Shown: piece by piece, positions 1 through 7,742 of the stretch | Layout: each line of letters begins with the position of its first letter | How positions within the stretch are numbered: the first letter of the stretch is position 1 | DNA from: Bradyrhizobium barranii subsp. barranii | Lineage (GTDB): Bacteria; Pseudomonadota; Alphaproteobacteria; Rhizobiales; Xanthobacteraceae | Assembly: GCF_017565645.3 (NCBI RefSeq) | Contig: NZ_CP086136.1 | Coordinates: 1,564,001 to 1,628,000 of the forward strand | Length of the DNA: 64,000 bases | Direction: 5' to 3' | Notes under the pieces: model-generated | Seen by the model: the letters and a program-made list of their open reading frames with translations, nothing else | What the model was told of the DNA's origin: nothing | Database searches by the model: none | Position numbers and translations under genes: made by a program

Positions 1-262
1 AAGAGAAGCACGGCCCCGCGAGCGGTACCGAACCCAAGGAGGCGCCCAATCAAGCCCTTGACTAAATCCGGCCGAATAGAGAAGGGCCCGAAGGGGCTAT
101 TCCGGAATTGGCTGCGCAGCCGCCAAGAACCAACGTGCACGCAAGCGCTATCGCAATCCGCATGTGCTTTCCCCAGCATCACAGCGCGGCGTCCAAATCG
201 CGGGGGCCCCGCCATAGCCCGCAAAACTGCAAGAGCCTCTCGTGTATCTTCGCGGAACAATT

Positions 263-305
263 CTGTCAACAAGTTGTTGACAGGTGTCGCTAGGCCGCTT
301 ACATC
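263..305 (+). promoter_or_regulatory. higBA promoter with overlapping operator palindrome
   Basis: A perfect inverted repeat, CTGTCAACA-AGT-TGTTGACAG (263-283), contains a consensus -35 TTGACA (277-282). Seventeen bases later TACATC (300-305) fits a -10. The palindrome sits where an antitoxin repressor would block RNA polymerase, just ahead of the toxin start at 312. Binding by the downstream HigA-like protein is inferred. The 262 bases to the left hold no gene I can support. Confidence 0.6.
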
Positions 306-311
306 GAACTC

Positions 312-584
312 ATGATCAAGTCGTTCCGGAACAAAGGCCTTGACAAACTCTGGTCTACCGGAGCGTCCAAGATTGATAGGAGAATGCACGAACGCATCGG
401 GCGCCGTCTCGATACGCTCAACGAAGCCATCGAGACTTCCGAACTGAACCTGCCGGGCTACAATTTCCACAAGCTGGCCGGAAAGCCCGCGCGCTACACG
501 ATCCACATCAACGGCCCGTGGTGCATCACATTCGAATTTGAAGGAGGCGATGCATCTAACGTTGACTTTGAACAGTACCACTGA
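312..584 (+). CDS. higB: HigB-type toxin (RelE/ParE superfamily mRNA interferase)
   Basis: This 90-residue protein opens MIKSFRNKGL and later has GYNFHKLAGKPARYTIHINGPW, a pattern typical of HigB toxins (plasmid maintenance killer family), which cleave ribosome-bound mRNA. Length matches the family. The antitoxin gene follows 60 bp downstream, giving the reversed toxin-first order characteristic of hig loci. No Shine-Dalgarno is visible before the ATG. The predicted -10 lies only about 7 bases upstream, so the message may be leaderless. Toxicity itself is inferred from family membership. Confidence 0.85.
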   Translation: MIKSFRNKGLDKLWSTGASKIDRRMHERIGRRLDTLNEAIETSELNLPGYNFHKLAGKPARYTIHINGPWCITFEFEGGDASNVDFEQYH

Positions 585-644
585 ATCCACAATACCGAAT
601 GAGCGAATATGGAGCCCCAAGGGCTCCGACATTGGAGAGCATCA

Positions 645-953
645 ATGGCACAGCAGAGAGCTAAGCGCGACCCTAACCGCTGCCCGTCTCATCCTGGCGC
701 CGTCCTTGATGACATTCTGCAGGACATCAGGAAGTCCAAGACCGAGATTGCAGAAGCGCTGGGCATTTCCCGGCAGCATCTGCACGATATCCTCGCGGAG
801 AAGAAGCCGGTTAGTCCGAATGTGGCGGCCCGGATTGGAAAGCTGGTCGGCAACGGCCCGGCCATCTGGCTTCGTTTGCAGGCAGCCTACGATGCGTGGC
901 ACGCCGAACGCGAAGTTGATGTCAGCGAGATCAAGACGCTAGAACCGGCCTAG
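645..953 (+). CDS. higA: HigA-type antitoxin, XRE-family HTH regulator
   Basis: The 102-residue protein has the HigA layout: an HPGxxL entry motif (SHPGAVLDDIL), then a helix-turn-helix around KTEIAEALGISRQHLHDIL, then NGPAIWLRLQAAYD near the C-terminus. It should neutralise the preceding toxin and repress the operon through the palindrome at 263-283. The ATG at 645 is preferred over the upstream in-frame ATG at 609. It has GGAGAG five bases upstream, and HigA proteins begin close to the PSHPG motif. Confidence 0.87.
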   Translation: MAQQRAKRDPNRCPSHPGAVLDDILQDIRKSKTEIAEALGISRQHLHDILAEKKPVSPNVAARIGKLVGNGPAIWLRLQAAYDAWHAEREVDVSEIKTLEPA

Positions 954-995
954 GGCGACGAGCCCGGACGATGAAATCCGGCGGCCGTTAACGCA

Positions 996-1214
996 CTACG
1001 GAACGCGCTGCCACTCGGACAGGTCTTCCGGAATGCCCATCTTCGTGGGGTCGCCAGCCGACGGCCAATGGCATATCCCGTTCGCTAGTTCGCCTGCGGC
1101 TACAATCGGTGAGATGTATTGGCCTAACACCTGACCGTCAAACAAGAGCGCGCAGCCACCCGGGACGCTAACGATCTCAGCTAACCCCGCGCGTGTTTCG
1201 TACGTCCACTTCAT
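996..1214 (-). CDS. small hypothetical protein (72 aa)
   Basis: This compact reading frame begins MKWTYETRAGLAEI, has a balanced composition (one Cys pair, several Gly) and no membrane segment or signal peptide. A GGAG lies about ten bases upstream of the ATG on the minus strand. It is convergent with higA. I do not recognise the family. It could be an orphan island gene or a chance ORF. Confidence 0.4.
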   Translation of the reverse strand: MKWTYETRAGLAEIVSVPGGCALLFDGQVLGQYISPIVAAGELANGICHWPSAGDPTKMGIPEDLSEWQRVP

Positions 1215-1572
1215 AACTTAGCTACTCCGGTGACCGGAAGCAGCGCGAGCGCGACTCGGCGTCGGAATGCGTAACCGCCGCTGTCCCTGCCACACCCGCG
1301 CTGCCCAGTGAAGTTAGCAGCGACGTGACTCGGCGCTCGGCGGGGGGGGGCGCTGAAGCGCTGTCCCTGCCATGCGCCACCAACTTCGGCGGCCAGCCTT
1401 GCAATAACACGCTGACCGCCCTTCCCGCGGGTGCCAGGCTAGCCCGCGGGGCGCCGCCAAGTTGTATCGGCGAGAAGCCTCCCAGGCACCTACCAGGATT
1501 GGTTGGGCTGCCTGGGCCGCCACTGAACGCTAAACTGGTCACCCAGCCCTTGCATACGAAGGAGAGAGCCCT

Positions 1573-1857
1573 GTGGCTAAACTCGCACGCGTTCGGTGCA
1601 TCAATAAGACCGACAGGATGAATCCCCACGAGAGGATTGAAAGTGCCGGAGGTGAATATTCAAACGGAAGTCAATGGAAGCAGTCTGTCGTTCAGACGAT
1701 CAGAGACATCGAAAGCGGCGAATGGGAGTTCTATGTCGAAGAAGACCGACTCATGGCTGGCGTGGTCGTGGCCGAACACAACGGGCGCAAGTACATCAAG
1801 ACGACGGCGGACGGCGTTCAGCCAGACAATCTTCTTTCACTGGCTGAGTGTCCGTGA
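1573..1857 (+). CDS. DUF3892-like protein, copy 1
   Basis: This 94-residue protein contains VRCINKTDRMNPHERIESAGG near the N-terminus and ends RKYIKTTADGVQPDNLLSL, the pattern of the small DUF3892 family (function unknown). The start is GTG at 1573 with GGAGAG six bases upstream. A second gene of identical length and clear similarity lies at 4001-4285, so the locus has duplicated. The 360 bp before it (1215-1572) holds no supportable gene, but its last ~90 bases resemble the leader of copy 2. Confidence 0.7.
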   Translation: MAKLARVRCINKTDRMNPHERIESAGGEYSNGSQWKQSVVQTIRDIESGEWEFYVEEDRLMAGVVVAEHNGRKYIKTTADGVQPDNLLSLAECP

Positions 1858-1927
1858 TCCCCACTAGCGAAGGCCTCCACAGCGAAGACCTCCACCTTAT
1901 CGGGCTGAAGGCGAAGAGGGAAATGAG

Positions 1928-2173
1928 ATGAAGATAGCGGTTGGACTTCTCGCGCTTTTGTTCGTATCAAGCGCGTTCGCTCAGACCCCACCGAAAGTGA
2001 GCAAAAAGCCAGCAGTACAGGCAAAGCCGCACGCGCCGATGGGTTGCAAACTAGTCGGCACCGTCAGGGGCACCAAGATTTGGGCTGGCGACTGTGCAGC
2101 TACACCGGAAACCGGCGCCGCTCCTGCTGGAGAACCCGAGTCGCCTACAGCTGCTCCCACCGACAAGCAATAG
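1928..2173 (+). CDS. small secreted protein, unknown function
   Basis: The 81-residue product begins with a clean Sec signal peptide (MKIAVGLLALLFVSSAFAQ, cleavage after AFA). A short Lys/Pro-rich stretch follows, then a core with two cysteines (GCKLVGTVRGTKIWAGDC), then a Pro/Ala/Thr tail. GAGG and a short A-rich spacer precede the ATG. Small periplasmic proteins of this architecture are common in rhizobia. No biochemical role can be deduced. Confidence 0.65.
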   Translation: MKIAVGLLALLFVSSAFAQTPPKVSKKPAVQAKPHAPMGCKLVGTVRGTKIWAGDCAATPETGAAPAGEPESPTAAPTDKQ

Positions 2174-2342
2174 CCCCCGCGCGGTCAAGGCGCCCCTTGC
2201 CGCACTGTGGACTGAAATTTATCCCTGGATAATAGCCGGCTTCGGCGGATTCATCGGTTGCGCACTGCTGCTGCCAACGAAGCTCGGTGAAGCCGTGATT
2301 CAGTTCAGAACCAACAAGCTCCTCGCCTTCCCAAAGGGCTAA
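2094..2342 (+). CDS. possible small membrane protein overlapping the secreted-protein gene
   Basis: The frame starts inside the preceding gene (+1 frame) and reads 82 residues. Its second half looks protein-like: EIYPWIIAGFGGFIGCALLL is a plausible transmembrane helix followed by a basic tail ending LLAFPKG. The first ~35 residues look like a shadow of the overlapping gene, and no alternative ATG or GTG exists between them and the helix. It may therefore be a remnant. The following stretch to 2580 shows no convincing gene. Confidence 0.3.
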   Translation: MQLHRKPAPLLLENPSRLQLLPPTSNSPRAVKAPLAALWTEIYPWIIAGFGGFIGCALLLPTKLGEAVIQFRTNKLLAFPKG

Positions 2343-2580
2343 CGCTTCCATTGATCAATCGGTTGCGAGACCGGACCGTGGCCCACAAGCCGCACCGGCT
2401 GGCCCCCTGCTCGACTCGCTCGCACCTATCGCCATGACCAAGGCAGAGAACAGAGCGGCCGCGATCGCGAGTTCGTTGATGTCGCCCCATGCGGGCGGCG
2501 GCGCCGGCGCATTCAGGGATCTTCTCAAAAAGCTACAGCCCGCATCTCCACCGGCGCTCGCAACCAGGTCGAGCGGTACT

Positions 2581-2844
2581 TCAACAGGGTCGAACAATGT
2601 CGTCGGGTGGCGACGCGCTATGACACTTCCTTGAAAGCAGCGACTGACGCGCTTTCTCCGCGGAAACAGCGAGAGCCCGAGACAACTCAAGCGCCTGCTC
2701 CACTGTCACTTGGAAGTGAACGCCGACAATGCTTGCAATGACGAGCGTGATTTCGTCGTCCATCTGCTCAACACAGATCGCCGCCGATTCATTTAGTTCG
2801 ATCTCAGCAATACGTCCGATGAGATCATCCGGTTCATTCGTCAT
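2581..2844 (-). CDS. small hypothetical protein (87 aa)
   Basis: The frame opens MTNEPDDLIGRIAEIELNES and contains an acidic, helix-rich core (ELSRALAVSAEKARQSLLS). The ATG at 2844 has GGAG seven bases upstream on the minus strand, which decides it over the longer frame reaching 2931. There is no signal peptide or membrane segment. The family is not recognised. Confidence 0.5.
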   Translation of the reverse strand: MTNEPDDLIGRIAEIELNESAAICVEQMDDEITLVIASIVGVHFQVTVEQALELSRALAVSAEKARQSLLSRKCHSASPPDDIVRPC

Positions 2845-3049
2845 GGCTACACTCCATCCGGCGATTGGGCTCGCGACTGGCATAGGGTCCGCTCGACAGC
2901 GATTCAAGCCCAGAGAACACGAACTGGTCAACTACAAGAATTTGTAGTCGCACACCTACCGCAGTGACCGGCATGATTGCGGACCGTCGCAGCGGAGGCC
3001 GCAGGCGCAATTTCGGAGGGGGATGTGCCTGCGGCCTAGGGGGGAACTG

Positions 3050-3157
3050 ATGAGCGAAAGCTTTAGGGTTGGTTTCGCGATAGCCATCACGGCAGCCATA
3101 GCCATCACGGCAGCCATAGTCACAGGGGCGTTTTTTGCTATCCGTTTTTTGATTTGA
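3050..3157 (+). CDS. 35-aa single-helix membrane microprotein
   Basis: ATG at 3050 follows a strong GGGGGGA Shine-Dalgarno by five bases. The product is a charged start (MSESFR) plus one continuous hydrophobic helix ending FFAIRFLI. The helix core comes from two exact copies of an 18-base unit (3080-3097, 3098-3115) that encode IAITAA twice. It is a good candidate for a type I toxin-like or other membrane microprotein, but that role is inference from shape alone. The preceding 2945-3049 shows nothing. Confidence 0.5.
   Translation: MSESFRVGFAIAITAAIAITAAIVTGAFFAIRFLI
3080..3119 (+). repeat. 18-bp tandem repeat inside the microprotein
   Basis: ATAGCCATCACGGCAGCC occurs twice head to tail, followed by a partial ATAG. 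It adds exactly six codons per copy, so the microprotein frame is preserved. Confidence 0.9.
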
Positions 3158-3181
3158 TTTTACGGATAGGGTCTCACCGCC

Positions 3182-3457
3182 CTACTTCCAGCCGAACCGA
3201 TCACAAATGGAGGCGATGATTTTGTCGATCGCTATCGCGATGTTCTCATCAGCATATTTTCTGGCCAGGGCGGCAAGTGCGACTATCTGAATCGGAAAAA
3301 TGCAGATGACGGCCACAAATCCTAAGTGGGGAAATGTGGCCAAATCAATTATCGTGATGAACGCGCATATCCAGTAGAATCGTTCCTCGCGGCGCTCGTC
3401 GGCCTGCCCACCCTGTGAGGCACCGCGCGTTGCGTCACACTGCCCGCGGGATGATCC
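3182..3457 (-). pseudogene. start-less membrane-protein reading frame
   Basis: The minus strand is open for 91 codons, ending GWK-stop at 3182. The translation looks genuine: ERREERFYWICAFITIIDL, then a second hydrophobic run (VAVICIFPIQIVALAALA), then an amphipathic tail (IAIDKIIASICDRF). No ATG or GTG exists in the open stretch. The first possible start is a TTG at 3343, which would remove the first helix's charged lead. It is most simply a gene whose 5' end was lost or shifted out of frame. The family is not recognised. Confidence 0.4.
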
Positions 3458-3500
3458 TCAGTCTCAGTGACAGCGCGGGCGCGCCGCGCTGGCGAAAGTC

Positions 3501-3773
3501 TCACAGGCATCCCACCCGAACCGGTTGGCACACACGCGGCTCTCCTAGAAGAGCGCGTATGCGTCCAGCGATCTTCCGCGCCTCCTTCGGCCCGAGGTTG
3601 GGTTTCAAGCTGTCGAGTATGCCTAGCACTGCCTGAGCCTCCTCGGCATTAAACGTCGCGACTTGGCGATCTGCTTGGCTCAAAGACTGATCGGCCGCGC
3701 TGGCCTGATTGGCTGCAAACACCGCAAGCGCTTGCGACCGCAGGGACGTGATTTGCTGCTCGAATATGTGCAT
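3501..3773 (-). CDS. hypothetical protein (90 aa), helical
   Basis: From the ATG at 3773 the frame reads MHIFEQQITSLRSQALAVFA and continues with Gln/Ala/Ser-rich helical sequence to LGPKEARKIAGRIRALLGEP. The composition is protein-like and the opposite strand is not. No clear Shine-Dalgarno is seen and the family is not recognised. An upstream start at 3854 is possible but would add an Arg/His-rich shadow-like leader. Confidence 0.4.
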   Translation of the reverse strand: MHIFEQQITSLRSQALAVFAANQASAADQSLSQADRQVATFNAEEAQAVLGILDSLKPNLGPKEARKIAGRIRALLGEPRVCQPVRVGCL

Positions 3774-4000
3774 CCATTGGCCTGTAGCTACCCGGTGGAG
3801 ATCGCGTCGCAAGCGATGGTGGCCAGCCCGTCCTCGAAGACTGGGGCTGGCCACATTGCCCCTGAGAGGGTCACATTCTCAAGGGGCCCCAGATAATGGC
3901 GCAGACAAGTAACCGGGGCACCTACCAGAATCGGCCGGTCCCTCCTCCTCGACCAGTCTCTAAGCTGGTCCAACAGCTTGCACAGATGGGAGACACCCGC

Positions 4001-4285
4001 ATGCCCAAACGCGTGCGCATTCGTTGCATAAACAAGACTGACAGGCGAAACGCACACGAGAGAATCAAGAATGTCGGCGGGGTAAATTCAGACGGAACGC
4101 GATGGAAGCTATCCGTTAAGAAGACTATCCGAGATCTCGAAAGCCGCGAGTGGGAGTACTACGTCGAAGAATCTGGCGTCACTGTCGAGGTCATCGTCGC
4201 CACAGACGGCCGAAACAAGTACATCAAGACAACAGTGGACGGAATTCAACCGGACAATCTCCTTTCCCTCCCTGAGTGTCCGTGA
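4001..4285 (+). CDS. DUF3892-like protein, copy 2
   Basis: This 94-residue protein has RIRCINKTDRRNAHERIKNVGG and ends NKYIKTTVDGIQPDNLLSL, closely matching the protein at 1573-1857. Starting at the ATG at 4001 (GGGAG seven to eight bases upstream) gives exactly the same length as copy 1, so the longer frame from 3896 is rejected. The ~100 bases upstream share blocks with copy 1's leader, including CACCTACCAG. A decayed transposase begins just downstream, consistent with an island border. Confidence 0.7.
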   Translation: MPKRVRIRCINKTDRRNAHERIKNVGGVNSDGTRWKLSVKKTIRDLESREWEYYVEESGVTVEVIVATDGRNKYIKTTVDGIQPDNLLSLPECP

Positions 4286-4354
4286 TTGTCGCAGGGATTA
4301 ATTTCATTGGCGATTGCGGCGGAGCAGTAGTACAATCTTTGAAAAAGAGCGCCT

Positions 4355-5630
4355 GTCGTTCCGCTTCGACGGCGTCGGACGGCACGGCTCGAACACATCG
4401 TCCATCACCTGGGGTTGGCGCTCGGCGGCCGGCCGGCAGCAAGCTTCGCCAAGCGGCTCATGCTGCCTGTCAGCAACGATACCTTGCTGCGGGTGGTCCG
4501 CCGGCGGACGGCGATACCGACGGATCCATTGCTTGTTGTGGGTATCGATGACTGGGCGTTCCGGAGAAACCGTCGGTACGGCACCATCGTGTGCGATTTG
4601 GAGCGTCGGCGGATCGTTGCCTTGCTGCCCGACCGGGAAACGGCGACCGTTCAGGCGTGGCTGTCGAAGCACCCGGGCATCAACATTGTGTCGCGAGATC
4701 GCGGTGGTGGATATGGCGAGGCAGCAGCCAAGGCGCTCCCGAACGCCATCCAGGTCGCCGACCGCTGGCATCTGATGGAAACGCGAGCGCGGCCTTCCTT
4801 GATGCGGTGCGCCGCTCCATGAGCCAAATCCGAACCGCAATCGGGGCGACGACGATCGATCCTAAACTGCTGACCTGCGCGGAAAAGCTTCGCTATCAGG
4901 GCTATCTGCGGCGCCAGGACAGCCATGCCGCAATTGCGGCTCTTGTCAGCGACGGTGTGCCGCTCAAGGAGATCGTCCGCCGCACAGGACATAGTCGCAA
5001 TCTGGTTCGCCAAATTAGCCGCGGCGGCGGTACGGATATGTTCCGCAGCCGTCAAAGCACTCTGGATGGGTACCTGCCGTTCCTGGACGCGCAGTGGTCA
5101 GGCGGCTGTCGCAACGGCGCCGAACTCTGGCGCCGTTTGAGGGGGCAAGGCTTTAAGGGATCGCTGCGGGTGGTGGCGGAATGGGCCACGCGACGGCGGC
5201 GCGCCGAGACTATCAGCCGTCAACAATTGCAGAAGGTCCCCGCCGCCAGGACGATAGCGCAGCTGCTGACGACAAAGCGCGACCACCTAAGCAAGGCCGA
5301 GACCGTAACGGTTGCCGCTATTGAACAAAGCGTTCCTATGCTGGCCGATGCCCACGCTCTCGTTGGCCGCTTCCACGCGATGATCCGAAAGAGGGCCGAG
5401 ATCGAGCTCGAACCTTGGATAGATGAATCCAAGCGGAGCCTCATTGGCTCGTTTGCGAATGGCATCGCCAAAGAGCCAAAGATAAGGGCGCGGTGCACGC
5501 GGCTATCACGCAACCATGGTCCAATGGCCAAGTGGAAGCTCAGATCACCAAACTCAAGCTGGTCAAACGGCAGATGTACGGGCGCGCTAAGCTCGATCTC
5601 CTTCAGGCTAGGCTGATTGGCGCGCCATAA
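4355..5630 (+). pseudogene. ISL3-family transposase, truncated and frameshifted
   Basis: Three consecutive frames read as one ISL3-type DDE transposase: RLEHIVHHLGLALGGRPAAS, then LLVVGIDDWAFRRNRRYGT (first catalytic Asp region), then VSRDRGGGYGEAA and IQVADRWHL (second Asp), and finally PWSNGQVEAQITKLKLVKRQ with the catalytic Glu near the C-terminus. The N-terminal zinc-ribbon part is absent. One A is missing near 4780 (GAAACGCG where GAAAACGCG is expected), which shifts the frame. An 8-bp tandem duplication (5467-5482, GCCAAAGA twice) shifts it again. The protein would be non-functional. Terminal inverted repeats were not identified. Confidence 0.85.
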
Positions 5631-5665
5631 AAACAAACATGATCATCGAATATGCGTCAGAGCGC

Positions 5666-7455
5666 ATTGCCTCACCCAGAATGTTACTGGACAACTTCTC
5701 GCCGATGATTGGGTCGGTGCCATCGAATTGGTTCGGTGGCGTCTATGGCGGGAAAGATCAGCATGGGCGCGCGGCGCGAGGTGGTGTCGGTGGTAACGGA
5801 GCGTTACCGATCGGCCAAACGAGCGGAGAAGGGACGGATCCTCGACGAGCTGTGCGCGACGACTGGCTGGCATCGCAAGCATGCGGTGCGCGCGCTCAGG
5901 CGACGCGAGGCGGTTGGACCGGGCGAGGTCGAGGCAACAAGAAAGCGAAGACGCAGATATGGCGCGACGATCAAGGACGCGCTGACTGCGCTGTGGGAGG
6001 CGTCGGATCGGGTGTGCGGCAAGCGGCTCAAGGTGATGATCCCGACCTTGCTGCCTGCCCTTGAGCGACATGGCCGATTGCAGCTTGGCCAGTCGGACCG
6101 TGACCGTGTTCTGGCTATCAGCGCCGCCACCATCGATCGCCTGCTCGTCGATGTGAAGATCGCGGCGAGCGGCGGCAGGCGGCGCCGTGCCGGGTTCCAT
6201 TCGGCAATCCGGCGCGAGGTCCCGATCCGCACCTTCAATGACTGGAACAGCCCGCCGCCGGGCTTCTGCGAGGTCGACATGGTAGCCCATGGCGGCACGT
6301 CGGTGGCTGGCTCGTTCATCCAGACCCTGACGATGGTCGATATCGCCACGGGCTGGACGGAGTGCCTGCCGTTGCTGACGCGGGATGGCTCGCTGGTTGC
6401 CGAGGCGATCAACCGCGCACAGAGCCTGTTCCCCTGGCTCTTGCGCGGCGTGGACTTCGACAACGACAGCGCCTTCATGAACGATGTCGTCGTGCCATGG
6501 TGTCGCCAACAGAAGCTCGAGGTGACGCGCTCGCGTGCCTATAAGAAGAACGATCAGGCGTTCGTCGAGCAGAAGAATGGTGCCGTCGTCCGCCGCCTCA
6601 TGGGCTATGGCCGCTTCGATGGCGTCGAGACGGCGCGTATGATGGGCCGCCTTTATGCTGCGGCACGGCTCTACGTCAACTTCTTCCAGCCGTCGTTCAA
6701 GCTGAAGGAGAAGCGTCGCGAAGGGGCTAAAGTGATCAAGCGTTATCATGCTCCGTTGACGCCCTATCAGCGCGCGCTGGCCCATCCCAAGGTGACCGCG
6801 GCTGTAAAGCGGCGGCTACGCGATCAGTATCGCTCGCTCGATCCGGTCGCGCTGTTGGCCGAGATTCGCGCAACGCAGGACGAACTCGGCAATCGCGTCG
6901 ATCGTCGTGCCGGACAGGCGCGCTGCCTGCAACGCGCTTGCACGAGCACCGCGCCGGCGACCGCGGCGACGTTTGCGAAGACGCTCGGCAAGACGGTGAC
7001 GGCCGGCGAGCCGCGTGCCACGCACCGGCGAAGCCGTCGGCCCTATAAGACCAGGGTTCGCATGCCGTCCAAGCTCGACCCGCATCTTGCTGCGATCGAA
7101 GTCTGGCTCGCAGAGCAGCCGCAGCCGCAGCTGACTGCACTCGCCATCGTCGGCCGGCTGAGCGAGAAACACCCCGAGGAGTTCGGGACGAGACAGCATT
7201 CGATCGTGCAGCGTCTGCTGAGGGCGCTTAGACGGAGGGCTGCCGAGCAGTTGGTCGCGGAGGAGTCGCTCGGCGACGCCACCACCGCTGCCCCATTGTC
7301 CGGGGTTGTGGACGGCTCGGGCTATGTAGGGCCCGACCCGCCCACAGCCCCTCCCACCGAGCAAGCTTGGAAAGCAACCTGGCGCGGCCAATCAGTCGAC
7401 ATCGCATCGACCGCTGCAACGGCGCCATCAGGGTAACATTCGCAGATGCGGCAAT
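5666..7455 (+). mobile_element. insertion sequence with imperfect terminal inverted repeats
   Basis: The left end (5666-5687, ATTGCC...GAATGTTAC) matches the reverse complement of the right end (7433-7455, GTAACATTC...GGCAAT) over about 22 bases with a few mismatches and one indel. The single DDE transposase gene fills the interior. The element lies directly beside the dead ISL3 transposase. No convincing target-site duplication could be seen outside the repeats. Confidence 0.7.
5745..7436 (+). CDS. DDE (rve-type integrase core) transposase
   Basis: The 563-residue protein has an N-terminal HTH region (ILDELCATTGWHRKHAVRAL). An integrase-like catalytic core follows, with Asp in GFCEVDMVAHGG, Asp in VDFDNDSAFMNDV, and Glu in KNDQAFVEQKNGAVVRR, i.e. 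an intact DDE triad. The C-terminal half is Arg-rich, followed by a Pro/Thr tail. I would place it in the ISNCY-like group of integrase-type elements, but the exact family is uncertain. The start is taken at the ATG at 5745; 5709 and 5763 are alternatives without a decisive ribosome site. It appears intact and potentially active. Confidence 0.8.
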   Translation: MAGKISMGARREVVSVVTERYRSAKRAEKGRILDELCATTGWHRKHAVRALRRREAVGPGEVEATRKRRRRYGATIKDALTALWEASDRVCGKRLKVMIPTLLPALERHGRLQLGQSDRDRVLAISAATIDRLLVDVKIAASGGRRRRAGFHSAIRREVPIRTFNDWNSPPPGFCEVDMVAHGGTSVAGSFIQTLTMVDIATGWTECLPLLTRDGSLVAEAINRAQSLFPWLLRGVDFDNDSAFMNDVVVPWCRQQKLEVTRSRAYKKNDQAFVEQKNGAVVRRLMGYGRFDGVETARMMGRLYAAARLYVNFFQPSFKLKEKRREGAKVIKRYHAPLTPYQRALAHPKVTAAVKRRLRDQYRSLDPVALLAEIRATQDELGNRVDRRAGQARCLQRACTSTAPATAATFAKTLGKTVTAGEPRATHRRSRRPYKTRVRMPSKLDPHLAAIEVWLAEQPQPQLTALAIVGRLSEKHPEEFGTRQHSIVQRLLRALRRRAAEQLVAEESLGDATTAAPLSGVVDGSGYVGPDPPTAPPTEQAWKATWRGQSVDIASTAATAPSG

Positions 7456-7520
7456 ACGAGAGCCATGCTTCGGCGCCGATTTACAGCGATGGGGGCGCAA
7501 AGGGCGCGGCGGCTCGCGGG

Positions 7521-7742
7521 TCAGGTGGCGCCCGCCGCGCCCGACGCAACCCCATGGAGGGCTTCCGCGGCCCGCTCGGCCTCGACAAAGCGCTGCCCGG
7601 TAGCCTCCAGAACTGCATCCAAGCCGCATACCGCGCGCAGCCTCCGAATCGTGACATCGCAGTAGGCCGGATCGATCTCAATGCCATATACGCCGGACAG
7701 TTCGTCGTCAATCTTATCGGTGCGATCATTGCCATCATTCAA
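7521..7742 (-). pseudogene. C-terminal remnant of an N4/N6 DNA methyltransferase
   Basis: The 73-residue frame contains GVYGIEIDPAYCDVTIRRLR, matching the end of beta/gamma-class DNA methyltransferases, where GIE(I/L)DPxYxD follows the SAM-binding motif. The catalytic DPPY/NPPY motif and the FxGxG SAM loop are missing, so it cannot methylate DNA alone. It starts with TTG overlapping the stop of the upstream DUF5681 gene, so it may still be translated by coupling. It lies 65 bp from the insertion sequence's right end, suggesting island rearrangement. Confidence 0.6.

Noticed and set aside
1-262. tRNA or integrase gene at the island's left edge
   Set aside because: No cloverleaf or integrase motif could be recognised. 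The short ORFs there have shadow-like composition.
1222-1629. ORFs on both strands in the leader of the first DUF3892 gene
   Set aside because: Low-complexity G/C tracts and no ribosome site. The conserved part appears to be non-coding leader.
2355-2690. 111-codon minus-strand ORF with a hydrophobic stretch
   Set aside because: Only a short segment looks membrane-like, the rest is Arg/Pro/Ser-rich, and it overlaps the better-supported gene at 2581-2844.
5640-5665. Possible target-site duplication flanking the insertion sequence
   Set aside because: Left and right flanks (…AGAGCGC and ACGAGAGCC…) share only short words. No convincing direct repeat.
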